From: CAZQXD01 sp964597315
GTDB lineage: Bacteria > Pseudomonadota > Gammaproteobacteria > Competibacterales > Competibacteraceae
Direction: 5' to 3'
NCBI GenBank assembly: GCA_964597315.1
Contig: CAZQXD010000064.1
Coordinates: 1-24,708, forward strand
Length of the DNA stretch: 24,708 bases
Shown: piece by piece, positions 7,454-15,591 of the stretch
How positions within the stretch are numbered: position 1 is the stretch's first letter
Layout: the number at the start of each line of letters is the position of its first letter
Position numbers and translations under genes: made by a program
Notes under the pieces: model-generated
What the model was told of the DNA's origin: nothing
The model's database searches: none
The model's input: the letters and a program-made list of their open reading frames with translations, nothing else

Positions 7454-8641
7454 ATGTCCGCAAATACCATGGCTGCATTTCAATGGGACGACCCCCTGCT
7501 GCTGGACGAGCAGCTTTCCACCGAGGAGCGCATGGTCCGGGACTCGACCCGGGACTACTGCCAAGAACGGCTGCTGCCTCGGGTGTTACAGGCCCACCGC
7601 CACGAACGCTTCGACCGGGAGATCATGACCGAGATGGGCGAACTGGGCCTGCTGGGCGCCACCATCCAGGGCTATGGCTGCGCGGGGCTGAACTATGTCT
7701 GCTACGGCCTGGTGGCCCGGGAGGTGGAGCGGGTGGACTCGGGCTATCGCTCGGCCATGAGCGTGCAGTCCTCCCTGGTGATGCACCCCATTAACGCCTA
7801 TGGCAGCGAGGCCCAGAAACAGAAATACTTGCCCAAGCTGGCCACCGGCGAGTGGGTGGGCTGCTTCGGGCTGACCGAGCCGGACCACGGCTCCGATCCG
7901 GGGGGGATGCGTGCCCGGGCCAAACAAGCCGACGGGGGCTATCTGCTCACCGGCAACAAAATGTGGATCACCAATTCCCCCATCGCCGATGTGTTCGTGG
8001 TCTGGGCCAAGGACGACGCCGGGGACATCAGGGGCTTTATCCTGGAGAAGGGCATGAAGGGGCTGTCGGCTCCCAAGATTGAGGGCAAGTTCTCCCTGCG
8101 CACCTCCATCACCGGGGAGATCGTCATGGACCAGGTGTTCGTGCCCGAAGAAAATCGCTTTCCAGAAATCAAGGGCCTGAAAGGACCGTTCGGCTGTCTC
8201 AATCGCGCCCGCTACGGCATCGCCTGGGGGGCCATGGGGGCGGCGGAGTTCTGCTGGCAGGCGGCCCGCCAGTACACCCTGGACCGCAAGCAGTTCGGTC
8301 GGCCCCTGGCGGCCAATCAACTCATTCAGCTCAAACTGGCCAATATGCAGACCGAGATCGCCCTAGGGTTACAGGCCGCCTTGCGGGTAGGCCGACTGCT
8401 CGATGACAGCCAGGCGGCCCCGGAGATGATTTCCCTTATCAAGCGCAATAACTGCGGCAAGGCCCTGGATATGGCTCGGATGGCCCGGGACATGCACGGG
8501 GGCAACGGGATTTCCGATGAGTACCATGTGATCCGTCATGTGCTGAATCTGGAAGCGGTGAACACCTATGAAGGCACCCATGACGTACATGCCCTGATCC
8601 TGGGCCGGGCCCAGACCGGCATCCAGGCGTTTACGGGCTGA
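7454..8641 (+). CDS. gcdH: Glutaryl-CoA dehydrogenase
   Basis: A 395-residue acyl-CoA dehydrogenase of the glutaryl-CoA type, which oxidises and decarboxylates glutaryl-CoA to crotonyl-CoA with FAD. Visible marks: the substrate-binding Arg R99 in RVDSGYRSAMSVQSSL; the family block GCFGLTEPDHGSDPGGM; KMWITNSPIADVFVVWAK; and the catalytic base E373 in NTYEGTHDVHALILGRA, the exact motif of this subfamily. Length equals that of known GcdH proteins. The ATG at 7454 has AAGGAG (7442-7447) six bases upstream. It is the first gene of the operon gcdH, CoA-transferase, gabD, gabT, SDR, and is downstream of the palindromic control region. Confidence 0.96.
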   Translation: MSANTMAAFQWDDPLLLDEQLSTEERMVRDSTRDYCQERLLPRVLQAHRHERFDREIMTEMGELGLLGATIQGYGCAGLNYVCYGLVAREVERVDSGYRSAMSVQSSLVMHPINAYGSEAQKQKYLPKLATGEWVGCFGLTEPDHGSDPGGMRARAKQADGGYLLTGNKMWITNSPIADVFVVWAKDDAGDIRGFILEKGMKGLSAPKIEGKFSLRTSITGEIVMDQVFVPEENRFPEIKGLKGPFGCLNRARYGIAWGAMGAAEFCWQAARQYTLDRKQFGRPLAANQLIQLKLANMQTEIALGLQAALRVGRLLDDSQAAPEMISLIKRNNCGKALDMARMARDMHGGNGISDEYHVIRHVLNLEAVNTYEGTHDVHALILGRAQTGIQAFTG

Positions 8642-8646
8642 CGGGC

Positions 8647-9858
8647 ATGGGCGGTGCGCTTGCCCATATTCGGGTGCTTGACTTGTCCCGGGTGCTGGCC
8701 GGTCCCTGGTCGGGGCAGATCCTGGCCGATCTGGGGGCCGAGGTCATCAAGGTAGAGCAGCCTGGCAAGGGGGACGATACCCGTCATTGGGGGCCTCCTT
8801 ACCTGCAAGACGCCCAGGGCCGGGATACCTCCGAGGCGGCCTATTTTCTATCGGCCAACCGGGGCAAGAAATCGGTGGCCATCGACCTGGCCAGTCCCCA
8901 GGGTCAGGACTTGATTCGCCGGTTGGCGGCTCAATCGGATATCGTGTTGGAGAATTTCAAGGTCGGGGGGTTATCCAAATACGGCCTGGACTACGCCAGC
9001 CTCCGGGAACACAACCCAGGCTTGATCTATTGCTCCATCACCGGTTTCGGCCAGGACGGACCCTATAAGGACCGGCCCGGATACGATTTCATGATCCAGG
9101 CCATGGGCGGGCTGATGAGCATTACCGGCGAACCGGACGGCCAGCCCCAGAAAGTGGGGGTGGCCCTAGCCGATGTACTCACCGGCATGTACGCCACGGT
9201 GGCGGTGCTGGCGGCCCTAGCCCACCGGGACCAAACCGGGATCGGCCAGCATATCGACCTGGCCCTGCTGGATGTACAGGTGGCGTCTCTGGCCAATCAG
9301 GCCATGAATTATCTGGTCTCCGGCGCAGCGCCCCGGCGCTTGGGCAACGCCCATCCCAATATCGTCCCCTATCAGACCTTCGCCACCGCCGACGGTTACC
9401 TTATCGTGGCGGTGGGCAACGACCGGCAGTTCGAGCGCTGTTGTCAGGTATTGGGCCTGCCGGCACTGACCACGGACCCACGCTATGCTCGCAACGCCGA
9501 CCGGGTGGCCCACCGAGACGCCCTGATCCCCCTGCTCCAGGAGGCCCTGGCCCGCCGCCCCAGGGATCATTGGCTGGCGGAACTGGAACGGGTGGGCGTG
9601 CCCTGCGGTCCTATCAATGCCCTGGATCAGGTCTTCGACGACCCCCAGGTTCGCTATCGGGGGCTGAAGGTGGAACTGCCCCATCCCCTGGCGGGCAGCG
9701 TACCTTTAGTGGCCAGCCCGCTACGGTTTTCCGAGACCCCGGTGGACTACCAGCGCCCGCCCCCCACCTTGGGCCAGCACACCACCGAGGTGCTGGGGGA
9801 TGTGCTGGGGCTGGACCCGGACACCCTGGCGTCCCTGCGTGCCGGGGGCGTGATTTAA
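8647..9858 (+). CDS. gcdG: Class III (CaiB/BaiF) CoA-transferase, probable glutarate CoA-transferase
   Basis: A 403-residue family III CoA-transferase. The N-terminal IRVLDLSRVLAGPWSGQILADLGAEVIKVE block and the CSITGFGQDGPYKDRPGYDFMIQAMGG segment are typical. The nucleophilic aspartate is D176 in VGVALADVLTGMYA, aligned with the catalytic Asp of formyl-CoA transferase. It starts 5 bp after the gcdH stop and has only a weak ribosome-binding site, so coupling is likely. Immediately next to gcdH, such enzymes activate glutarate to glutaryl-CoA (SUGCT/GcdG type), and that is the inferred role; the CoA donor (probably succinyl-CoA) cannot be read from sequence. The symbol is by context with Pseudomonas-type loci. 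Confidence 0.85.
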   Translation: MGGALAHIRVLDLSRVLAGPWSGQILADLGAEVIKVEQPGKGDDTRHWGPPYLQDAQGRDTSEAAYFLSANRGKKSVAIDLASPQGQDLIRRLAAQSDIVLENFKVGGLSKYGLDYASLREHNPGLIYCSITGFGQDGPYKDRPGYDFMIQAMGGLMSITGEPDGQPQKVGVALADVLTGMYATVAVLAALAHRDQTGIGQHIDLALLDVQVASLANQAMNYLVSGAAPRRLGNAHPNIVPYQTFATADGYLIVAVGNDRQFERCCQVLGLPALTTDPRYARNADRVAHRDALIPLLQEALARRPRDHWLAELERVGVPCGPINALDQVFDDPQVRYRGLKVELPHPLAGSVPLVASPLRFSETPVDYQRPPPTLGQHTTEVLGDVLGLDPDTLASLRAGGVI

Positions 9859-9901
9859 GCTCCGCGCAGCCGCGTCCAACACTCTTGACGGAGGATTTTC
9901 C

Positions 9902-11362
9902 ATGCAACTGAGCGATTCCAAACTGCTGCGCCAACACTGCTATATGGACGGCCAATGGGTGGACGCCGATAACGGCGCGACCCTCAAGGTCAACAATCCC
10001 GCCACCGGCGAGACCGTGGGCACGGTGCCTAAGCTGGGCGCTGCCGAGACCCGCCGCGCCATCGAGTCCGCCCGGGCCGCCTTTCCGGCCTGGCGGGCCA
10101 AGACCGCCAAGGAACGGGCGGCTGTATTGCGCAAATGGTTCGATCTGATACTGGCCAATCAGCAGGACCTGGCGGTGCTGATGACCAGCGAGCAGGGCAA
10201 GTCCCTGACCGAATCCAAAGGCGAGATCGTCTATGCCGCTTCGTTTATCGAGTGGTTCGCCGAAGAGGGCAAACGGGCCTATGGGGATACCATTCCCCAG
10301 CACCAGGCTGATAAGCGGATCGTGGTCACCAAGGAGCCTATCGGGGTCTGCGCCGTCATCACCCCCTGGAACTTCCCCGCCGCCATGATCACCCGCAAGG
10401 CCGGGGCCGCACTGGCCGCCGGTTGCACCCTGGTGGTCAAGCCCGCCTCCCAGACCCCATTCTCGGCCCTGGCCCTGTGCGAACTGGCGGAACGGGCCGG
10501 TCTGCCCAAGGGGGTGCTGAACGTGGTCACCGGCTCGGCTTCCGAGATCGGTGGCGAACTGACCGCCAACCCCACAGTGCGCAAGCTGAGCTTTACCGGC
10601 TCCACGGAGATCGGCAAGCAGCTCATGGAGCAATGCGCCGGGACCATGAAAAAATTGTCCATGGAACTGGGAGGCAATGCCCCGTTCATCGTTTTCGACG
10701 ACGCTGACCTAGACGCCGCCGTGGAAGGGGCCATCGCCTCCAAATACCGCAACAGCGGCCAGACCTGCGTCTGCGCCAATCGGCTGCTGGTCCAGGAGTC
10801 GGTCTACGACGCCTTCGCCGACAAGCTGGCTGCGGCGGTGCAACAGCAACTCAAAGTGGGCAACGGCCTGGATGAGGGCGTCTCCCAGGGACCGCTGATC
10901 GACGATAAAGCCGTCCAGAAAGTAGAAGAGCATATCCAGGACGCCGTGGCCAAGGGGGCCCGGGTGGTGACGGGCGGCCAGCGCCATGAGCTGGGCGGGA
11001 CGTTCTTCCAGCCCACCATCTTGGCCGACGTGACCACCGAGATGAAAGTCACTCGGGAGGAAACCTTCGGCCCAGTGGCGCCCCTGTTTAGGTTCAAGAC
11101 CGAAGCCGAGGCCGTGGGGATGGCCAATGACACCGAGTTCGGCCTGGCGTCCTATTTCTACACCCGGGATATGGGCCGCGTCTGGCGGGTCTCTGAGGCG
11201 CTTGAATATGGCATGGTGGGCATCAATACCGGCATCATCTCCACCGAGGTGGCTCCCTTCGGCGGCGTCAAGGAGTCCGGCCTGGGCCGAGAGGGGTCCA
11301 AGTACGGGATCGACGACTATATGGAAATCAAGTATCTGTGCATGGGCGGCATTGACCGCTGA
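9902..11362 (+). CDS. gabD: Succinate/glutarate semialdehyde dehydrogenase
   Basis: A 486-residue aldehyde dehydrogenase of the GabD/DavD branch. Active-site features: N157 in ITPWNFPA, cofactor-binding K180 in LVVKPAS, general base E255 in SMELGGNAP and the nucleophile C289 in RNSGQTCVCANR. The C-terminal PFGGVKESGLGREGSKYGIDDYMEIKY is typical. The enzyme oxidises succinate semialdehyde or, in the lysine/5-aminovalerate route, glutarate semialdehyde to glutarate; the gcdH neighbourhood favours the latter (davD). The ATG at 9902 follows GGAGG, 43 bp after the CoA-transferase. A hairpin and T-tract separate it from the following aminotransferase. Confidence 0.94.
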   Translation: MQLSDSKLLRQHCYMDGQWVDADNGATLKVNNPATGETVGTVPKLGAAETRRAIESARAAFPAWRAKTAKERAAVLRKWFDLILANQQDLAVLMTSEQGKSLTESKGEIVYAASFIEWFAEEGKRAYGDTIPQHQADKRIVVTKEPIGVCAVITPWNFPAAMITRKAGAALAAGCTLVVKPASQTPFSALALCELAERAGLPKGVLNVVTGSASEIGGELTANPTVRKLSFTGSTEIGKQLMEQCAGTMKKLSMELGGNAPFIVFDDADLDAAVEGAIASKYRNSGQTCVCANRLLVQESVYDAFADKLAAAVQQQLKVGNGLDEGVSQGPLIDDKAVQKVEEHIQDAVAKGARVVTGGQRHELGGTFFQPTILADVTTEMKVTREETFGPVAPLFRFKTEAEAVGMANDTEFGLASYFYTRDMGRVWRVSEALEYGMVGINTGIISTEVAPFGGVKESGLGREGSKYGIDDYMEIKYLCMGGIDR

Positions 11363-11371
11363 GCAGTAACA

Positions 11372-11420
11372 CCCCCGCTTAGGGGGGAATGGGCAAGTGG
11401 CCCCATCAACCGTTTTTTTT
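11372..11420 (+). terminator. Hairpins and T8 tract between gabD and gabT
   Basis: CCCCC (11372-11376) and GGGGG (11382-11386) can pair. ATGGG (11389-11393) and CCCAT (11402-11406) form a second stem. After CAACCG comes a run of eight T (11413-11420), ending just before the gabT ribosome-binding site. The stem-to-T distance (6 nt) is not ideal, so this may be a partial terminator or attenuator that lowers gabT relative to gabD, rather than the end of the operon. Confidence 0.4.
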
Positions 11421-11434
11421 AGAGAGCAGTGATC

Positions 11435-12730
11435 ATGACCACGAACAAAGCACTGATGGACCGCCGCCAGGCGGCCGTCGCCCGGGGTGTCGGCAATATC
11501 CATGGCATGTTCGCCGACCACGCCAAGAACGCCGAAGTCTGGGACGTGGAGGGCAAGCGTTATATCGACTTTGCTTCCGGTATCGCCGTACTCAACACCG
11601 GCCATCTGCACCCCAAGGTGGTGGCCCGGGTGCAGGAGCAATTGGCTAAATTCAGCCATACCTGTTTCCACGTCATGCCCTACGAGCCTTACGTGGCCGT
11701 GGCCGAGCGCCTTAACGCCCTGGTTCCCGGAGATACCCCCAAGAAATCCCTGCTGGTGAACACCGGCGCCGAAGCCGTGGAGAACGCCATCAAGATCGCC
11801 CGGGCCCACACCGGTCGCTCGGCGGTGATCGCCTTTGGCGGCGGCTTCCATGGCCGCACCCTGGCGGCGGTGAGCCTGACCGGCAAGGTGGAGCCTTACA
11901 AGACCGGTTTCGGGCCGTTTATGCCCGAGGTCTATCACGCCCCCTTTCCCTGCGCCCTACATGGGGTGAGCGTGGACGAGGCCCTCCACGGTCTGGAAAT
12001 GCTGTTCAAGACCGACGTGGAGCCTAAGCGGGTGGCCGCCATCATCATCGAGCCGGTTCAGGGGGAGGGCGGGTTTTACGTGGCGCCAACCGAGTATCTG
12101 CGCCGACTCCGGGCCTTGTGCGACCAACACGGTATTGTGCTGATCATCGACGAAGTGCAAAGCGGCTTCGGACGCACCGGCAAGCTATTCGCCATCGAGT
12201 ACGCCGGCATCGAGCCGGACCTGATGACCCTGGCCAAGAGCCTGGCCGGTGGCTTCCCCTTGGCGGCGGTGGTGGGCAAAGAGGCGATTATGGATGCCGC
12301 CGCCCCCGGTGGCCTGGGCGGCACCTACGGCGGCAACCCCCTGGCCTGCGCCGCCACCCTGGGGGTGCTGGAAGCCATCGAAGAGGAGAATCTCCTGGAG
12401 CGCAGTCGCGCCATCGGCGAGCGCCTGAGCAAGCGGCTCAATGCCATGGCCGAACGCTTCGAGTGCATCGGTGAGGTGCGCGGCCTGGGGGCCATGGTGG
12501 CCATGGAACTGTTCCAGGACGTCGAGCGCAAGCAACCGGACGCCAATCTCACCAAGGCTCTGGTGGCCAAGGCCGCCGAACAGGGGTTGGTCCTGCTGTC
12601 CTGTGGCATGTACGGCAATGTCATTCGGATTCTGACGCCCTTGACCGCAGATGACGCCCTGTTGGACGAGGGGTTGGATATCATCGAGCGGTGTCTTGAG
12701 GAGCTGACCGTGGAAACGGCGGTGGCCTGA
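11435..12730 (+). CDS. gabT: 4-aminobutyrate / 5-aminovalerate aminotransferase
   Basis: A 431-residue class III PLP aminotransferase. D239 in IIDEVQSGFGRTG contacts the cofactor ring nitrogen, and K268 in MTLAKSLAGGFPLAAVVG is the PLP lysine; GAEAVENAIKIAR and AFGGGFHGRT are conserved. It transfers the amino group of GABA, or of 5-aminovalerate (DavT), to 2-oxoglutarate, giving succinate or glutarate semialdehyde. In this operon the second activity completes a path to glutaryl-CoA. A GTG at 11429 is possible, but the ATG at 11435, eight bases after AGAGAG, gives the family length. Sequence alone does not separate GabT from DavT. Confidence 0.94.
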   Translation: MTTNKALMDRRQAAVARGVGNIHGMFADHAKNAEVWDVEGKRYIDFASGIAVLNTGHLHPKVVARVQEQLAKFSHTCFHVMPYEPYVAVAERLNALVPGDTPKKSLLVNTGAEAVENAIKIARAHTGRSAVIAFGGGFHGRTLAAVSLTGKVEPYKTGFGPFMPEVYHAPFPCALHGVSVDEALHGLEMLFKTDVEPKRVAAIIIEPVQGEGGFYVAPTEYLRRLRALCDQHGIVLIIDEVQSGFGRTGKLFAIEYAGIEPDLMTLAKSLAGGFPLAAVVGKEAIMDAAAPGGLGGTYGGNPLACAATLGVLEAIEEENLLERSRAIGERLSKRLNAMAERFECIGEVRGLGAMVAMELFQDVERKQPDANLTKALVAKAAEQGLVLLSCGMYGNVIRILTPLTADDALLDEGLDIIERCLEELTVETAVA

Positions 12731-12762
12731 GTCGCCCCTTGGGGCTGCAAGGCTGACGAAGC

Positions 12763-13515
12763 ATGACCATGCCACCCGTACTGATCGTCACCGGCGCCGG
12801 TCGCGGTATCGGCGCCGCCACCGCCCGGCTCGCCGCCCAGCGCGGCTATGCCGTCTGCGTCAACTATCGCAGCGACCGCGTCGCCGCCGAGGCCGTGGTC
12901 AGGGAGATCCAAGGGGCAGGCGGTCAGGCCCTGGCCGTGGCCGCCGATGTGTCCCTGGAGTCCGAGGTGGTCCGCCTGTTCGAAACCGTGGATCAAGAGC
13001 TGGGACCCCTGGCCGCCCTGGTCAATAACGCCGGGATTCTGGAGACCCAGAGGCGGGTGGCAGACATGGATGCCGAGCGCCTGAACCGGGTGTTGGCGGT
13101 CAACGTTACCGGCGGTTTTCTGTGCGCCCGGGAGGCGGTGCGGCGTCTGTCCACCCGCCATGGCGGCGCCGGGGGGGCTATCGTCAACGTCTCCTCCATG
13201 GCGGCGCGCCTAGGTGCGCCGGGCGAATATGTGGACTACGCCGCCTCCAAAGGCGCCGTGGATGTCCTGACCCTGGGGCTGGCCAAGGAGGTGGCCGGGG
13301 AGGGTATCCGGGTGAACGGGGTTCGCCCCGGAATCATCGACACCGGCATTCACGCCAGCGGTGGGGAGCCGGGCCGGGTGGCGCGGCTGGGGCCGACCCT
13401 GCCTCTGGGGCGGGGAGGGCGGCCCGAGGAAGTGGCCGAGGCCATCCTCTGGCTGTTATCTCCCGGGGCGTCCTATGTGACCGGCGCCCTGCTGGATGTG
13501 GCCGGGGGGCGCTGA
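12763..13515 (+). CDS. SDR-family NAD(P)-dependent oxidoreductase
   Basis: A 250-residue classical short-chain dehydrogenase. The cofactor motif TGAGRGIGAAT lies at 10-20, with R36 in VNYRSD after the second strand hinting at NADP(H). LVNNAG is at 87-91. The catalytic set is N114, S145, Y159 and K163 (YAASKGAVD). The C-terminal WLLSPGASYVTGALLDVAGGR is typical. It is closest by eye to the YgfF/glucose-dehydrogenase-like group; the substrate is unknown. It follows gabT by 32 bp, a gap holding the palindrome GCCCCTTGGGGC (12734-12745), and is the last gene of the operon. It could act on a hydroxy-acid or semialdehyde side product of the pathway, but that is a guess. ATG at 12769 is an alternative start. 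Confidence 0.85.
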   Translation: MTMPPVLIVTGAGRGIGAATARLAAQRGYAVCVNYRSDRVAAEAVVREIQGAGGQALAVAADVSLESEVVRLFETVDQELGPLAALVNNAGILETQRRVADMDAERLNRVLAVNVTGGFLCAREAVRRLSTRHGGAGGAIVNVSSMAARLGAPGEYVDYAASKGAVDVLTLGLAKEVAGEGIRVNGVRPGIIDTGIHASGGEPGRVARLGPTLPLGRGGRPEEVAEAILWLLSPGASYVTGALLDVAGGR

Positions 13516-13523
13516 GCCTGAAA

Positions 13524-13535
13524 CCCCGGGCGGGG
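13524..13535. terminator. Weak hairpin between convergent SDR and lipoprotein genes
   Basis: CCCC (13524-13527) and GGGG (13532-13535) flank a 4-nt loop in the 31-bp gap between two convergent genes; on the minus strand TTT follows. A short bidirectional terminator is plausible from position, but the stem is only four pairs. Confidence 0.3.
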
Positions 13536-13546
13536 CTTCGGGTTGG

Positions 13547-13978
13547 TTATTGCCCCAGGGCTTGCAGGTCGGCCTGCTCGAAGCGCAGTTCGGTGTTGAT
13601 CACATCCTCCCAGCGGCTTTGCTCCGGGTCCGAGAACACGGTAACCCGCACCGGATAATCGATGCCCGGCGTCAAGGTGGACTGGGGGCACAGAAATGCA
13701 CCCCGTTCTCCGGGGGGGAGTTCCTTAACCGTCATACAGCCTCCCTGGCCGCTGGGGGTGGCAAACTGCACCCGCACCCACAGCAGCCGCTCGGAGACAT
13801 TATTCAGAATCAACCCCAGTTCAGCCCCCCCGTCCCGGTCGGCTAGCAGTCCGGCGCTGAGAATATCCACCGGCGAGGCCAGGGTCACCGGTTCCGGGGT
13901 AGCATCGCCCCAGGGCAGCAGGGCGCAGGCGTTCAGGGCGGTGGGCAGGACCAGCGCCGCAAGCAGCCGGAGCCTCAT
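13547..13978 (-). CDS. Small predicted lipoprotein
   Basis: A 143-residue protein starting with a lipoprotein signal: RLR, a hydrophobic run LLAALVLPTAL, then the lipobox L-N-A-C with lipidated C18. The mature part contains LGLILNNVSERLLWVRVQFATPSG and EDVINTELRFEQADL, suggesting a beta-sandwich, with two further cysteines (GGCMTV, FLCPQ) about 15 residues apart that could form a disulfide. I do not recognise the family. The ATG at 13978 overlaps the NfeD stop as ATGA (13975-13978), so it is the third gene of the SPFH/NfeD operon. The longer frame to 14065 is inside nfeD and is not used. Confidence 0.7.
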   Translation of the reverse strand: MRLRLLAALVLPTALNACALLPWGDATPEPVTLASPVDILSAGLLADRDGGAELGLILNNVSERLLWVRVQFATPSGQGGCMTVKELPPGERGAFLCPQSTLTPGIDYPVRVTVFSDPEQSRWEDVINTELRFEQADLQALGQ

Positions 13979-14421
13979 TGTGGTTTTACCCGCAGGGCCA
14001 GTCCCTCCACCCCCACCACCCGCACCCGAGCGCCGACGGGGCAATCTGGCCCCAGCACTTTCCAAGTGGAATCCTCTACCCGGCAGCGGCCGGCGCCGTT
14101 GACGATGGGGGCATCCAGGGTCAACACCCGGCCCAGGTACTGCTCGCCCCGGCGGTTCAGGGACGGGTTATCGGCGGCCTCCGGGTGGCGGCTGAACCAT
14201 AGCCGCCAGGCCAGGATGGTCCCCAGGGACAGGGCCGCGAACAGCAGCCATTGGGCCTGCCAGGGCAAACCCGGAAAGGGCAGCAGTAGCAGCCCCACGC
14301 AAAAGGCCGCAATGCCCAGCCACAGAAAAAACGTACCGGGCGCCAGAACTTCCACCACCATCAGCAGGACGCCCAGCAGCCACCAGTTCCAGTACAGGGG
14401 CTGGAGCAGCCAATCAGCCAT
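13975..14421 (-). CDS. NfeD-like membrane protein
   Basis: A 148-residue protein of the short NfeD (NfeD1b) type. Membrane segments lie at about 10-30, 33-50 and 58-78 (WNWWLLGVLLMVVEVLAPGTFFLWLGIAA and following). A C-terminal OB-fold (about 92-148) contains GRVLTLDAPIVNGAGRCRVEDSTWKVLGPDCPVGARVRVVGV. Such proteins are encoded with and act beside SPFH/stomatin-like proteins in membrane microdomains. The ATG at 14421 overlaps the 3' end of the SPFH gene by 8 bp, and the stop overlaps the lipoprotein start by ATGA. The upstream extension to 14454 adds only residues from within the SPFH gene. Confidence 0.88.
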   Translation of the reverse strand: MADWLLQPLYWNWWLLGVLLMVVEVLAPGTFFLWLGIAAFCVGLLLLPFPGLPWQAQWLLFAALSLGTILAWRLWFSRHPEAADNPSLNRRGEQYLGRVLTLDAPIVNGAGRCRVEDSTWKVLGPDCPVGARVRVVGVEGLALRVKPQ

Positions 14422-15364
14422 GGGTCTGATCCTTGGCGAAAGCTTGTTTGGCAATCTCGCTAATGCCGCCCACGGCGCCGATGACGCTGGAGGCTTCCAG
14501 GGGCATGAACAGGATTTTCTGATTGGGGGAGTTGGCGAATTGGCCTAGGGCGTCCACGTATTTCTGGGCCACGAAGTAATTGATGGCCTGAACGTCGCCC
14601 CGGGCGATAGCCTCGGAGAGCATCACCGTGGCTTTGGCCTCGGCCTGGGCGGTTCGTTCTCGGGCTTCGGCGTCCCGGAAAGCGGCCTCTTTGCGGCCTT
14701 CGGATTCCAGAATAGCGGCCTGTTTTTCCCCCTCGGCCCGCAGCACCGCCGCTTGGCGTCGGCCCTCGGCTTCCAGGATGGCGGCCCGCTTTTCCCGCTC
14801 GGCCATCATCTGCCGGGCCATAGAATCCACCAGGTTCTTGGGCGGGTCGATGTCCTTGATCTCGATGCGGGTAACCTTGACCCCCCAGGCATTGGTGGCC
14901 TCGTCCACCACCGTGAGCAGCCGGGCGTTGATGTCGTCGCGCTTGGATAGCAGTTCGTCCAGGTCCATGGAACCCATGACCGTGCGGATATTGGTCATGG
15001 TCAGATTGAGGATGGCGACCTGCAAGTCGCTGACCTCGTAGGACGCCCGGGCGGCGTCTAGCACCTGGAAGAACACCACCCCGTCCACGGTGACCATGGC
15101 GTTATCCTTGGTGATAACCTCTTGGGAGGGCACATCCAGCACAGTTTCCTTCATGGAGACTTTGTTGCCCACCTTGTCCAGCAAAGGCACGATCAGGTTC
15201 AGCCCCGGCTTGAGGGTGCGGGTGTAGCGGCCGAAGCGCTCCACCGTCCATTCCATGCCCTGGGACACCGACTTGACGCCCGAGACCAGTAGCAACACGG
15301 CCAGGATGACGACGGCCAGCACAAAAAGCGACAGGCCGTCGATGGAGAGTCCGTCAAAAATCAT
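14414..15364 (-). CDS. SPFH/band-7 domain protein (QmcA/stomatin-like)
   Basis: A 316-residue membrane-anchored SPFH protein. An N-terminal helix (about 10-30) anchors it. The band-7 domain (about 32-190) has QGMEWTVERFGRYTRTLKPGLNLIVPLLDKV, KDNAMVTVDGVVFFQV and GVKVTRIEIKDIDPPK. An alanine/glutamate/arginine-rich coiled coil (about 190-265; repeats of RAEGEKQAAILESEGRKEAA type) is followed by a tail. Family members oligomerise into membrane cages and work with NfeD partners and proteases in membrane quality control. The ATG at 15364 has AAGGAG six bases upstream; a longer frame to 15448 lacks that support. It is divergent from hsdR, with a 227-bp gap. Confidence 0.92.
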   Translation of the reverse strand: MIFDGLSIDGLSLFVLAVVILAVLLLVSGVKSVSQGMEWTVERFGRYTRTLKPGLNLIVPLLDKVGNKVSMKETVLDVPSQEVITKDNAMVTVDGVVFFQVLDAARASYEVSDLQVAILNLTMTNIRTVMGSMDLDELLSKRDDINARLLTVVDEATNAWGVKVTRIEIKDIDPPKNLVDSMARQMMAEREKRAAILEAEGRRQAAVLRAEGEKQAAILESEGRKEAAFRDAEARERTAQAEAKATVMLSEAIARGDVQAINYFVAQKYVDALGQFANSPNQKILFMPLEASSVIGAVGGISEIAKQAFAKDQTHG

Positions 15365-15591
15365 ATCCGGCTCCTTACGTTGGAGAGAGTTGTCATTGTG
15401 GTGGGTATTATCGGCAGTGACTCGGCTCCGGGCGAGAGAAAAATTCACCAGCCGCGGGACGGCGCTGTTCAGGTCGGAGCCAAACGGCTGGAGCGGGATG
15501 AGCAGAGCAGGAATTGACGGTAGTCTGTAGAATTTTCACCGCAGTTATACGGCGGTAAGGCGCGTTTTAAGGGATTCCCTGAGAATAATCA
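15365..15591. promoter_or_regulatory. Divergent intergenic region before hsdR and the SPFH gene
   Basis: No gene is visible. Toward hsdR there is an interrupted palindrome ACCGC/GCGGT (15538-15542 and 15552-15556) and the perfect palindrome AGGGATTCCCT (15570-15580), which ends 11 bases before the hsdR ATG. Either could be a regulator site. I could not assign -35/-10 boxes with confidence: TTGACG (15514-15519) is too far from the -10-like TTATAC at 15545. The hsdR ribosome-binding site is weak. Confidence 0.3.

Noticed and set aside
10709..11938. 409-residue antisense frame across gabD and gabT, and 339-residue frame at 9614-10633
   Set aside because: They cross two recognised genes and their spacer, and no domain is recognisable.
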